Positions 54,552-62,593 of a stretch of 64,000 bases of DNA are shown piece after piece. Location of the stretch: the NCBI GenBank assembly GCA_965247775.1, contig OZ252031.1:1488001-1552000 (forward strand). The letters are read 5' to 3'. Position numbers and translations under genes: made by a program. How positions within the stretch are numbered: the first letter of the stretch is position 1; each line of letters opens with the position of its first letter. Below the pieces are notes generated by a model. The model did no database searches and was not told the DNA's origin. It worked only from the letters and a program-made list of their open reading frames with translations. This stretch comes from G965247775 sp965247775. GTDB lineage: Bacteria > Chloroflexota > Dehalococcoidia > Bin125.

Positions 54552-55448
54552 TCAGCCGGGCTTGCGGGCCGAGATGTGCGCCGAGTGCACGCCGTCACGC
54601 CACGCTTCGCCCAGCTCCAGGCGGACGTCCTGGAATCCGGCCGCTCCCAGCCCGGCGGCGAAGGCGTCGCGATGCAGCGCCCCCGCGATGCAGCCCGCCC
54701 ACTCCGCAAGGAAGCGCTCCTCCGCCACCTCCAGCTCCCGCGTCAGCACGATGTCGCTCACCCGGAAGCGACCGCCAGGGCGCAGGACGCGGTAGGCCTC
54801 GCGCAGGACGGCGTCCTTGTCCGTGGAGAGGTTGATCACGCAGTTGGAGATGATCACGTCCACGCTCGCATCGTCGCTGGGAATGGCCTCGATCTGCCCC
54901 TTGCGGAACTCGACGTTGGCGGCGCCGACACGCTCCGCGTTGCGACGAGCCAGGTCCAGCATCTCGTCGGTCATGTCCACGCCGATGACGTGCCCGTCGC
55001 TTCCCACCTGCTTGGCTGCCAGGAAGCAGTCGATACCGCCGCCCGAACCCAGGTCGAGCACTGCCTCGCCAGGGCGCAGCTCGGCGATCGCTGTCGGGTT
55101 GCCACAGCCCAGCGCCGCCGCCGTAACGGAAACGGGCAGCTCGCCCGTGTCGCTCCCCTGGTAGAAGGCGGCCACTGCGTCGATCTGGGCCGCGCCTTCG
55201 CCGCCGTCGCCGGGCGCGCAGCAGGCCTCGCCCTCGCCGTCGCTGGGGGCGCAGCAGCCCGTTGCGCTTGCATCGACCAGCGGGATAGCCTTCGCCGTGT
55301 TGCTCGCGCCGGGAGCGCGGGGCGCGGTGCTGAGGGTCCCGGCCGAGCGCAGGGCGGCGGCCGCGTAGCGCTCGCGCACCGCCTCACGCACCTCGTTCGG
55401 CTCCGACTCTGCGGCGACGCTGGGGTCTGGAGTGGATGGGGGGGTCAT
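54552..55448 (-). CDS. arsM: Arsenite S-adenosylmethyltransferase
   Basis: 298 residues. It methylates As(III) with SAM. The SAM site is AVLDLGSGGGIDCFLAAKQV (about 129-148), and ALGCGNPTAIAELRPGEAVL precedes it. The arsenic-binding cysteines are present: Cys141, Cys203 in SNCVINLSTD and Cys253 in EWAGCIAGAL. The N-terminal extension has CCAP (65-68) and CCAP (76-79) pairs, as in many bacterial ArsM. AAGGAG precedes ATG 55448. It follows a padR-type regulator on the same strand after 31 bases, a common arsenic-detoxification pair. Confidence 0.92.
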   Translation of the reverse strand: MTPPSTPDPSVAAESEPNEVREAVRERYAAAALRSAGTLSTAPRAPGASNTAKAIPLVDASATGCCAPSDGEGEACCAPGDGGEGAAQIDAVAAFYQGSDTGELPVSVTAAALGCGNPTAIAELRPGEAVLDLGSGGGIDCFLAAKQVGSDGHVIGVDMTDEMLDLARRNAERVGAANVEFRKGQIEAIPSDDASVDVIISNCVINLSTDKDAVLREAYRVLRPGGRFRVSDIVLTRELEVAEERFLAEWAGCIAGALHRDAFAAGLGAAGFQDVRLELGEAWRDGVHSAHISARKPG

Positions 55449-55479
55449 GACGGCTCCTTGGCTGTTCGAACTGGCTATT

Positions 55480-55902
55480 TCAGGCTTCGGTTTGGCTCGA
55501 TTCGCGGCCCGCGGCGGCGCAATCCGCCTGGCTTGCGCCCAATCGCGCCGGCCCCTCCACGGCCTCTACGACCCTGCGCAAGGCGGGAATGTAGTCCGCC
55601 CAGGCCTCCGCCCCCACGCGCAGCGCTTCCGCGCCGCGCGGCGTCAGGGAGCAGACCTTGCGCGTCCGCGGCCCGGAGTCGTCGACCTTGCAGGCCACCA
55701 GGCCCGCCTCGGTCAGGTCGCGGATGCCGGGATAGATCATCGCCGGCGACGGATCGCAGCAGTCGCCGCAGGCCTGCGCGATGTGCCGGGCGATGTCGTA
55801 GCCGTGGCGCGGCCGCTCTGCCAGCGCGGCGAGCATCAGGAAGCGGCCGGCGCTGCGCAGGATGGCGGTGTCCCAATAGTCTCGGTCGGTGAGGTCGGCC
55901 AC
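55480..55902 (-). CDS. PadR-like transcriptional regulator of arsM, Cys-rich
   Basis: 140 residues. FLMLAALAERPRHGYDIARH is the standard PadR winged-helix start, and PAMIYPGIRDLTEAGLVACK is the recognition helix and wing region. RTRKVCSLTPRGAEAL completes the domain. QACGDCCDPSP, lying between helices 2 and 3, puts three cysteines close together and could bind As(III); this resembles regulators found next to arsM. GTG 55902 has AAGGAGAG upstream. Two direct repeats overlap its promoter, so autoregulation and control of arsM are likely. Confidence 0.8.
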   Translation of the reverse strand: MADLTDRDYWDTAILRSAGRFLMLAALAERPRHGYDIARHIAQACGDCCDPSPAMIYPGIRDLTEAGLVACKVDDSGPRTRKVCSLTPRGAEALRVGAEAWADYIPALRRVVEAVEGPARLGASQADCAAAGRESSQTEA

Positions 55903-55913
55903 GGCTCTCTCCT

Positions 55914-55958
55914 TATATCGCATAACAATATATATCGCATTACGACCTATCCGCGCAA
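55914..55958 (-). promoter_or_regulatory. Promoter and direct-repeat operator of padR-arsM
   Basis: Minus-strand promoter TTGCGC (55958-55953), 18 bases, TATATA (55934-55929). The plus-strand word TATATCGCAT occurs at 55914-55923 and again at 55931-55940, 17 bases apart. One copy covers the -10 region, the other the Shine-Dalgarno side. It is an AT-rich patch unlike its surroundings. Confidence 0.6.
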
Positions 55959-56070
55959 CCCCGCCGACGCCGCGGACGCAGCGTCCCCGGGGGAACCCCG
56001 CGACGGCGACGGCGACCTCGCCTAGAGTCGGCCCTGAGCGGCGACTCGCCGCGAAGCGGAGGGAGCACCC

Positions 56071-56565
56071 GTGTCCCATCGCGTCACCGTGGCGCGCAAT
56101 CGGCTGCGCTTCGCGGCGGGCCACTTCGCGACCTTCGCCGACGAGCTGGAGCCCATCCACGGGCACAACTATGACCTGATGGTGGAGGTGGAGGGGCCCC
56201 TCACGGACGAGGCCTGGGTGCTGGATTTCTCACTGCTGAAACGCCTCACCCGTGAGGTCTGCAAGAGCCTCGACCACAAGTTCCTCCTCCAGATGGAGTC
56301 CCGCTCGCTCCGCATCCGCGACCAGGGGGCACACTTCGAGGTGCGCTACGGCGACAAATTGCCCTACCTGCTGCCCAAGCACGACGTGGCCGCCCTCCCC
56401 ATCGACAACACAACGGCGGAGCGGCTGGCGGAGTACATCGCCGGCCGTCTCCAGGAGGCATTGGCGGCGCAGGCGCCCGCGGGCTTGGCCCGGCTCTGCG
56501 TCACCGTCGAGGAGATGCCAGGCCAGGCGGGCTCGTTCGAGACGGACCTGGGCGGCGGCGCCTAG
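56071..56565 (+). CDS. 6-pyruvoyl-tetrahydropterin synthase/QueD family protein
   Basis: 164 residues. The zinc-binding histidines are in FAAGHFATF and PIHGHNYDLMVEVEG, and LDHKFL and DNTTAERLAEYI with VEEMPGQ at the end carry the catalytic and pterin-anchor residues. The Glu of the VTVEEMPG segment is the usual pterin anchor. Such enzymes make 6-carboxy-tetrahydropterin for queuosine, or related pterins. GTG 56071 with CGGAGGGAG upstream; a TAGAGT -10-like element lies at about 56024. No other queuosine gene is nearby, so QueD is not certain. Confidence 0.82.
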   Translation: MSHRVTVARNRLRFAAGHFATFADELEPIHGHNYDLMVEVEGPLTDEAWVLDFSLLKRLTREVCKSLDHKFLLQMESRSLRIRDQGAHFEVRYGDKLPYLLPKHDVAALPIDNTTAERLAEYIAGRLQEALAAQAPAGLARLCVTVEEMPGQAGSFETDLGGGA

Positions 56566-56629
56566 CGCTTGACAGAGGCCCCGCACCCGCGCAGCCTCCG
56601 CACCGCCGCCCCGATAGGAGCACCGCGTA

Positions 56630-57151
56630 GTGGCCGATCCCGTCCGCGTCCTCGTCATCTACGACAGCCGTGGCACGACGCGGGAGCTGGCCCTGGCCGT
56701 GCTGCAAGGCATCCGTGACGTCGCCGGGGCGGAGGCCGTCGAGCGCCCCGTCGAGGAGGCGAGCAAGCTCGACCTGCTCACGTGCGACGCCCTCATCCTC
56801 GGCTCGCCGAACTGGAGCGGCATGACCGGCAAACTCAAGGACTGGTTGGACCACACCGGCGACCTCTGGGAATCGGGCGAGTTGGCGGGCAAGGCCGGCG
56901 GCTGCTTCACGGCCGGCTGGTCCCGCTCCGGCGGCACGGAGGCCACCCTGCTGCAGCTCCTCCATCTGATCCTCGCCCACGGCATGGTCTTCGTCGGTCT
57001 CCCCTGGAGCGACGTCATGCGCGAGTCCGGCTCCTACTACGGGGCCACCGCCCACGGCGAGGTGCGCGACATCGACCGGGCGCAGGCGCGGCGACTGGGG
57101 CAACGCGTCGCGGCGGCGGCGCTGCGCCTGCGCGGCGATCCGCCCGCCTGA
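56630..57151 (+). CDS. Flavodoxin/WrbA-like NAD(P)H-quinone oxidoreductase family protein
   Basis: 173 residues, flavodoxin fold. RVLVIYDSRGTTRELALAVL is the FMN phosphate-binding loop, CDALILGSPNWSGMTGKLKD the second FMN loop, and GGCFTAGWSRSGGTEATLLQ the third, as in WrbA and similar quinone reductases. The canonical WrbA is about 200 residues, so this is somewhat short. GTG 56630 has GATAGGAG upstream. It follows the QueD-like gene in the same direction after 64 bases. Confidence 0.82.
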   Translation: MADPVRVLVIYDSRGTTRELALAVLQGIRDVAGAEAVERPVEEASKLDLLTCDALILGSPNWSGMTGKLKDWLDHTGDLWESGELAGKAGGCFTAGWSRSGGTEATLLQLLHLILAHGMVFVGLPWSDVMRESGSYYGATAHGEVRDIDRAQARRLGQRVAAAALRLRGDPPA

Positions 57152-57252
57152 GGCCGCGCGCGTCGGTCGTCCCGCCGGGGGGCGCGGCTGGTCGGCGACG
57201 GGATGGCGTTCGCGCCGGGCGCGCTTGCGGGATCGGCGCAGGCGGAGTCGCG

Positions 57253-58533
57253 CTAGCCGGCCCGTTCCACGCTGGGTGGGCGGCTCGCCCTTGATCCCGC
57301 GGCGGCCTCCTCCGTCCCGGCGGCCGCGGCGGCCGGCAAGGCCTCCCCGACCACCTCCACGTCGCCCGCGAGCGCCATGCCGACGTGGTGCCGCAGATCG
57401 CCCAGACCCCAGCCGGAGGCCGCCGAGACCAGAACGACGTCCGCCGGCGCCTCTCCCTGGGGGAGGCCCAGCGCCCGGCGCAGCTCCGGTTCCAGCCGGC
57501 GCAGCGCCTCCGACTCGTCCGGCTCCTCGCCCGGCAACAGGAGGTCGATCTTGTTCAGCACCGTCAGACGCGGCGTCCCCTCCACGGCCAGGGTGGCCAG
57601 CGTGTCCTCGACCGTCGCCGCCTGTTCGGCGGCGTCGGGGTGGGTGATGTCGACGACGTGGATCAGCACGTCCGCTTCGTCCAGTTCCTCCAGCGTGGCG
57701 CGGAAGGCGGCGACGAGTTGCGTGGGCAGCTTCTGGATGAAGCCGACGGTGTCGGTCAGAAGCACCGTCTCCGCGTCGCTCAGGCGCCAGCGGCGGGTGA
57801 CAGGGTCCAGCGTCTCGAAGAGGCGGTTGTTGGTGCGGACGCCAGCACGCGTGAGGACGTTGAGCAGGGTGCTCTTGCCCGCGTTGGTGTAGCCCACCAG
57901 GGCGACCACGGGCAGGTCGCCCCGCCCGCCGCGCTGCAGCCGGCGGTGGCGGCGCACGTCTTCGATACGCTGCTTGAGGCGCTTGATCTGCCTGCGGATC
58001 AGGCGGCGATCGGTCTCCAGCTGGGTCTCGCCGGGGCCGCGCAAGCCGATGGCGCCTTCCATGCGCGCCAAGTGCGACCACTGCCCGGCCAGGCGCGGCA
58101 GCAGGTATTCGTGCTGCGCCAGCGCGACCTGCAGCCCACCCTCCCGAGTGCGGGCCCGCTGGGCGAAGATGTCCAGGATCAGCGCCGTCCGGTCGATCAC
58201 CTTGACGCCCAGCGCCTCCTCCAGCGTGCGCTGCTGAGCGGGAGTCAACTCGTCGTCGAACAGGACGACGCCGGCGCGCTCCGCCTCGCGGCTGGCGGCG
58301 AGGTCGCGCAGCTTGCCCTTGCCCAGGTAGGAGTGCGGGTCGGGGTGCTTGAGGCGCTGCCTGATCTCGGCCACGGGGGTGGCCCCCGCTGTGCGGGCCA
58401 GCATCGCCAGCTCGTCCAGCGAGGCCTGCACGTCCCAGTGCTCCGCGTGCGGCCAGTCCACGGCGACCAGCACCGCCCGCTCGGATTCGGGGGTGGTGGG
58501 GTTGCGCTGGCTGGAGCGTCGGCGTTTGCTGAT
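57253..58533 (-). CDS. hflX: GTPase HflX, apparent ATC start
   Basis: 426 residues when started at ATC 58533. ERAVLVAVDWP, lying just upstream of and across the first ordinary start (GTG 58473), belongs to the conserved HflX N-terminus, so translation must begin earlier. GGAGG (58543-58539) is five bases before ATC, and a TATCCT -10 element (58560-58555) lies ahead; no ATG, GTG or TTG is in frame between. The glycine-rich loop LRGPGETQLETDRRLI, G1 GYTNAGKST, G3 DTVGF and G4 NKID are all present. HflX splits stalled 70S ribosomes after stress. Last gene of a seven-gene minus-strand run. Confidence 0.88.
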   Translation of the reverse strand: MSKRRRSSQRNPTTPESERAVLVAVDWPHAEHWDVQASLDELAMLARTAGATPVAEIRQRLKHPDPHSYLGKGKLRDLAASREAERAGVVLFDDELTPAQQRTLEEALGVKVIDRTALILDIFAQRARTREGGLQVALAQHEYLLPRLAGQWSHLARMEGAIGLRGPGETQLETDRRLIRRQIKRLKQRIEDVRRHRRLQRGGRGDLPVVALVGYTNAGKSTLLNVLTRAGVRTNNRLFETLDPVTRRWRLSDAETVLLTDTVGFIQKLPTQLVAAFRATLEELDEADVLIHVVDITHPDAAEQAATVEDTLATLAVEGTPRLTVLNKIDLLLPGEEPDESEALRRLEPELRRALGLPQGEAPADVVLVSAASGWGLGDLRHHVGMALAGDVEVVGEALPAAAAAGTEEAAAGSRASRPPSVERAG

Positions 58534-58574
58534 CGGGACCTCCGACTGCGCTGCAGGATAGCGAGGCAGCGCGC

Positions 58575-59741
58575 TCAGCTTCCGCTCGTGAGGGCGGCGA
58601 TGCGGCGCGCCCCTTCGTCGATCTGGTCGTCGGGGACGGTCAGCGAGAGGCGGACGTAGCCCTCACCGTGCTCACCGTAGCCGCGGCCGGGGGTCACGAC
58701 CACGGCCTGCTCCTCCAGCAGGCGGGTCGCGAACTCGGCGCTGGTCATGCCCTCCGGCACCCGCGCCCAGACGTAGAGGCTGGCCTTGGGGTTGCGCACG
58801 CGCAGCCCGATCTTCTCCAGCGCGGCGACCACGCGGTCACGGCGGCGCTGCAGGATGGCGCTGTTCGCGGCGATGAGGGACTGGTCGCCCTCCAGGGCGG
58901 CGATCGCCATGTGCTGGATGGCCTGGGGGATGCCACTGTCGATGTTGGACTTCACCCGCATCAGGGCGTTGATCATCTCGGGATTGCCCGCCGCCCAGGC
59001 GATGCGCCATCCGGTCATGTTGAAGGTCTTGCTGAAAGAGAAGAACTCGATGCCGACCTCGCGGGCGCCCTGCGTCTGGAGGAATGCGGGCGGAACGTAG
59101 CCGTCGTAGGCCACGTCGCAGTAGGCGTTGTCGTGGCAGACGACGAGGCCGTTGCGCTGGGCGAACTCCACGGTCTCGGCGAAGAACTCGGGCGTGGCCG
59201 TCGCGCCGGTGGGGTTGTTGGGGTAGTTCAGCCAGAGGATGGTCGCGCGCCGGGCGATGTCGTCCGGGATGGCGGAATAGTCCGGCAGCCAGTCGTTCTC
59301 TTCGTTCAGAGGCAGGAAGTGCGACTCCCCCCCGGCGAACATCGTGCCGACGGCATAGACCGGATAGCCGGGGTCCGGCACGAGGGCGACATCGCCGCGC
59401 TCGACGAAACAGAGGGCGACGTGCGCGATGCCTTCCTTGGCCCCGATCAGGGGCAGGATCTCGGTCTCCGGGTCGAACGACTGGCCGAAGCGCTGCGCCA
59501 TCCAGTGAGCGATGGCCTGCCGCAGCTCGGGTAGCCCTTCGGACTCGGGATAGCGGTGGTTGGCCGGGTCCTCGGAGGCCGCGTGGAGGGCGTCCAGAAT
59601 GCGCGCGGGGGTGGGCAGATCGGGGTCGCCGATCCCGAACGTGATGACGTCGATGCCCTGCGCCCGCTTCTCGGCGACCTTGCGGCTGATCTCCACGAAG
59701 AGGTAGGGCGGGAGGGATTCGACGCGCTTGGCGACGCGCAT
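58575..59741 (-). CDS. dapL: LL-diaminopimelate aminotransferase
   Basis: 388 residues, PLP fold type I. It makes LL-diaminopimelate from tetrahydrodipicolinate and glutamate, the one-step lysine/peptidoglycan route of Chloroflexota, plants and Chlamydia. FGIGDPDLPTPARILDAL, YPNNPTGATA, then SFSKTFNMTGWRIAW with the Schiff-base Lys238, and GRGYGEHGEGYVRLSL match the family. The nearby dapF supports DapL over other class I aminotransferases. ATG 59741 lacks a strong Shine-Dalgarno sequence (AAAGGCC). A TATTCT element lies about 40 bases upstream. Confidence 0.88.
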   Translation of the reverse strand: MRVAKRVESLPPYLFVEISRKVAEKRAQGIDVITFGIGDPDLPTPARILDALHAASEDPANHRYPESEGLPELRQAIAHWMAQRFGQSFDPETEILPLIGAKEGIAHVALCFVERGDVALVPDPGYPVYAVGTMFAGGESHFLPLNEENDWLPDYSAIPDDIARRATILWLNYPNNPTGATATPEFFAETVEFAQRNGLVVCHDNAYCDVAYDGYVPPAFLQTQGAREVGIEFFSFSKTFNMTGWRIAWAAGNPEMINALMRVKSNIDSGIPQAIQHMAIAALEGDQSLIAANSAILQRRRDRVVAALEKIGLRVRNPKASLYVWARVPEGMTSAEFATRLLEEQAVVVTPGRGYGEHGEGYVRLSLTVPDDQIDEGARRIAALTSGS

Positions 59742-59804
59742 GGGGAGGCCTTTCGTTGGGGCGGAGCAGCGCGGCGCAGAATAGCGAGGCGGCGGCGGGG
59801 GGGG

Positions 59805-60758
59805 CTAGCGGAACATGCCGAAGATCTTGCCCACCTTGACGTAGGACACGACCTTCTCCTCGATGGCCGCGCGGGCGGCCGCCGGGTCGGCGGGTCGCAG
59901 GTATTGGAAGCCGTCGCCCCCGTGGCGGAAGCCGAAGGCTTTGAAGACGGGGGCGCCGGCGCCCTCGGCAGCGACGCGGATGGTGCAGCTGCGCCGGTCC
60001 GATTCGCGGCCGTGGCGGAACGCCGCACCGAGCAACGCCGTGGCGACGTCCCGCCCGCCTTCGCCGCCGGGCTCTGGCCCGGCCGCATCAACCAGGAACT
60101 CCTCGGCGATGGTCCCCCGGCGGGGGGCGTCGGCCAGGCGCAGGTAGCCCACCGCCGCGCCGTCCCGCAGGGCCAGGAAGACGGCGCGCGCGCCGCTGAA
60201 GAATTCATCCGGGAGCGGCGGCGCGAGTGCGTCTTCCCCGCTCTGCCGCTCCTCGAGGCCCTGTAGCAGCGCGGCGTCCACCTCACCGGCCTCGCGCACC
60301 TGGACACCGTCTGGGGCGTCCAGCACGTCCTGCTCCCGTACGTCGCGGCAGCGCAACAGCATGAACGGAAGCGGGTCCCGGAAGCGGGCGCCGATGATCA
60401 TCGGATCCACGTAGTGCCGGTTGGGAAAGTCGTCGTATTCCAGCGTCATCAGCCGGCACTCCGTATGGTCGCGGGCGAGTTCGCCCAGATCGTCGACCAG
60501 CCGGCCGAAGTGCTGGCGGAGGGGGTTGAGGCCGTCGAACTCGTAGAAAACCTTGAGGTGACGGCCGTACGGGATGCCAAGGACATAGCCGTCCTCGCAC
60601 TGGGCGGTGATGATGCGCGGATCGCGCACTAGGGCGCCGTAGTCGAGCGCGGGTTGGTTGCGGAAAAGCCGGGGGCGATCGGCGATCGTGTCGTGCAACG
60701 CGCGGACCAGGCCCGGCGCACGGTCGGCGTCGTAGGCCGCGGAATCGGGAATCACCAT
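59805..60758 (-). CDS. GNAT-like protein with a unique N-terminal domain
   Basis: 317 residues. The C-terminal 150 residues look like a GNAT acetyltransferase: VQVREAGEVDAALLQGLEER, AVFLALRDGAAVGYLRLADA, GRDVATALLGAAFRHGRESD and PVFKAFGFRHGGDGFQYLRP. The N-terminal 160 residues (TAQCEDGYVLGIPYGRHLKV, HTECRLMTLEYDDFPNRHYV) form a separate domain that I do not recognise. ATG 60758 overlaps the dapF stop by one base (TGATG), so it is cotranscribed with the lysine genes. Substrate unknown. Confidence 0.65.
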   Translation of the reverse strand: MVIPDSAAYDADRAPGLVRALHDTIADRPRLFRNQPALDYGALVRDPRIITAQCEDGYVLGIPYGRHLKVFYEFDGLNPLRQHFGRLVDDLGELARDHTECRLMTLEYDDFPNRHYVDPMIIGARFRDPLPFMLLRCRDVREQDVLDAPDGVQVREAGEVDAALLQGLEERQSGEDALAPPLPDEFFSGARAVFLALRDGAAVGYLRLADAPRRGTIAEEFLVDAAGPEPGGEGGRDVATALLGAAFRHGRESDRRSCTIRVAAEGAGAPVFKAFGFRHGGDGFQYLRPADPAAARAAIEEKVVSYVKVGKIFGMFR

Positions 60759-61633
60759 CAGTCTGTCTGCTCCCCTGGCTGCCAGCGGCCCTGGAAGACG
60801 TACGCCGCGGGGCCGTCGAGGAAGATGGGGCCCTCTCCGTCCCATTCGATCCTGAGGTCCCCACCCGGCAAGCTCACCGTCGCCCGCTCCGCGGCCAGGC
60901 CGCGCAGTCGCGCCGCGGCGAGCACGGCGCAAGCGCCCGTGCCGCAGGCCAGGGTGAGGCCGGCGCCGCGCTCCCAGACGCGCATGCGCAGGTGGTCCGG
61001 CGCGAGCACGTTGACGACATGGAAGTTCGTCCGCTGGGGGAACCGGTCGTGACTCTCGACCAGCGGCCCGATGCGATCGAGCGGGATCGCATCCACCGGG
61101 ATTTCGCTGAAATGGACCGCGTGCGGGTTGCCTATGGAGACGCAGGTCACGTGGTAGGTCTCCCCGGCCAGGCTCAGCGGAAGGTCCAGCACGGGGCCGG
61201 GACCCTCTGCCTCCACGGGAATGGCCCCCGGCGAGATCGCCGGGACGCCCATGTCCACGCGGACTCGATCGATGCGGCCGCTATCGGAATCGAAGCTGGT
61301 GTGGAGCACGCCGGCGTCGGTCTCCACGTCCAGACTGCCGCCCGGGGCGGGCACGCCGCCGCGCTCGACAGCGTACTTGACGAAGCAGCGCAGGCCGTTG
61401 CCACACATCTCCGCCTCGCTGCCGTCGGGGTTGAACATGATCATGCGCACGGGAGCGCGGGTCGAGTCCTGGAGCACGAGGAGGCCGTCCGAGCCGACGC
61501 CGAAGTGCCGATCGCAGAGGGCCGGAGCGAGCGCGGGCCAGTCGGCCTCCTGCTCCCTCCCGTCGACGAGCACGAAGTCGTTGCCCGTGCCCTGCACCTT
61601 GAGGAAGTCGATAGCTGGCACCCTCGCGGTCAT
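60758..61633 (-). CDS. dapF: Diaminopimelate epimerase
   Basis: 291 residues. It converts LL- to meso-diaminopimelate. The two catalytic cysteines are Cys77 in MCGNGLRCF and Cys230 in LACGTGACA. FLKVQGTGNDFVLVDGR at the N-terminus and SIGNPHAVHF in the second half are family blocks. ATG 61633 overlaps the miaA stop (ATGA); TACAAT lies six bases before it, so an internal leaderless promoter is possible. The GNAT gene is coupled downstream and dapL follows, giving a lysine/cell-wall group inside a housekeeping operon. Confidence 0.93.
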   Translation of the reverse strand: MTARVPAIDFLKVQGTGNDFVLVDGREQEADWPALAPALCDRHFGVGSDGLLVLQDSTRAPVRMIMFNPDGSEAEMCGNGLRCFVKYAVERGGVPAPGGSLDVETDAGVLHTSFDSDSGRIDRVRVDMGVPAISPGAIPVEAEGPGPVLDLPLSLAGETYHVTCVSIGNPHAVHFSEIPVDAIPLDRIGPLVESHDRFPQRTNFHVVNVLAPDHLRMRVWERGAGLTLACGTGACAVLAAARLRGLAAERATVSLPGGDLRIEWDGEGPIFLDGPAAYVFQGRWQPGEQTD

Positions 61634-62586
61634 GGCCCGATTGTACGCTGCCCGGCCGCCGTTGGGCCGAGGGCAGCGGCGCGCCGGGGCTCGGTTGCGT
61701 CCGCCACGACACCACGAGCCTCGTCCAAGGAGTCACACCAGCGGATGCGTTGGTCGTCGGGGCGGAACCAGGCCGCCTGGCGGCGGGCCAGGCGGCGGCT
61801 GGTGGCCTGAGCGTCGGCCAGGGCCTCGGCGCGGGTGCAACCGCCCTGCAGATGGGACACGACCTGGCGGTAGCCGATACTCGCCAGGCCGGGCGCGTCC
61901 GGGACCAGCCCGCCCTCCAGCAGGGCTCGCGTCTCCTCCACCAGGCCCGCGGCGAACATGGTTTCCAGGCGGCGGTCGATGCGAGCGTCCAGCACCGCGC
62001 GGTCGACGCGGGGAGCGACGATTACCGCTTCGATCGGGTTGCGCGTCTGCCACCAGGCGGAGATGGGGCGGCCGGTCGCATGGTGGACCTCCAGCGCGCG
62101 GACGAGGCGGCGGACATTGCCGGGGGGGATGACTGCGGCGGCGGCCGGATCGATGGTACGCAGGTGATCGTGCAGAGCGCCGGGGCCGTGCTCATGGGCG
62201 CGCCGTTCCATGCCGGCGCGGAACTCCGGGTCGGGGCTGACCTGGGGCACATCCCAGCCCTCCAGCAAGCCCCACACGTATTGGCCGGTGCCGCCGGCCA
62301 GGACGGGCGTCAGGCCGCGATCATGCAGGCCGGCCAAGGCGGCGCGGGCCTCTTGGAGGAAACGGGCCAGGTGGTAGCGCTCGCGGGGGTCCACGTGGTC
62401 CAGACAGTGATGAGGCACGCGGCGACGCTGCTCGGGGGTGGGCTTGGCCGTGCCGATGTCCAAGCCCCGGTACACCTGCCGACTATCCGCCCCCACGATC
62501 TCGCCAGCAAGCGCCTCGGCCAGCCCCTGCGCCCATTCAGTCTTGCCCGAGGCGGTGGGACCAACGACGGCGATGAGCGGCGGCAC
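61630..62586 (-). CDS. miaA: tRNA dimethylallyltransferase
   Basis: 318 residues. It adds the dimethylallyl group to A37 of UNN tRNAs. The P-loop is GPTASGKT (9-16), DSRQVYRGLDIGTAKPTPEQ and HHCLDHVDPRERYHLARFLQ bind the tRNA and the phosphate, and LAGGTGQYVWGLLEGWD and PGNVRRLVRALEVHHATGRP are standard. GLASIGYRQVVSHLQG is the expected C-terminal block. GTG 62586 lies eight bases after the tpiA stop. Confidence 0.93.
   Translation of the reverse strand: MPPLIAVVGPTASGKTEWAQGLAEALAGEIVGADSRQVYRGLDIGTAKPTPEQRRRVPHHCLDHVDPRERYHLARFLQEARAALAGLHDRGLTPVLAGGTGQYVWGLLEGWDVPQVSPDPEFRAGMERRAHEHGPGALHDHLRTIDPAAAAVIPPGNVRRLVRALEVHHATGRPISAWWQTRNPIEAVIVAPRVDRAVLDARIDRRLETMFAAGLVEETRALLEGGLVPDAPGLASIGYRQVVSHLQGGCTRAEALADAQATSRRLARRQAAWFRPDDQRIRWCDSLDEARGVVADATEPRRAAALGPTAAGQRTIGP
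61634..61645 (-). promoter_or_regulatory. Possible internal leaderless promoter, TACAAT-N6-ATG
   Basis: On the minus strand TACAAT (61645-61640) ends six bases before dapF ATG 61633, inside the 3' end of miaA. It could be chance, but TA-containing words are rare here. Confidence 0.35.
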
Positions 62587-62593
62587 GGGGCGC

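Noticed and set aside
54000..56500. Replication origin at the composition switch
   Set aside because: The sign of the change fits an origin, but no dnaA, dnaN, DnaA-box cluster or AT-rich unwinding region is present apart from the short padR operator, so it is kept only as a composition observation.
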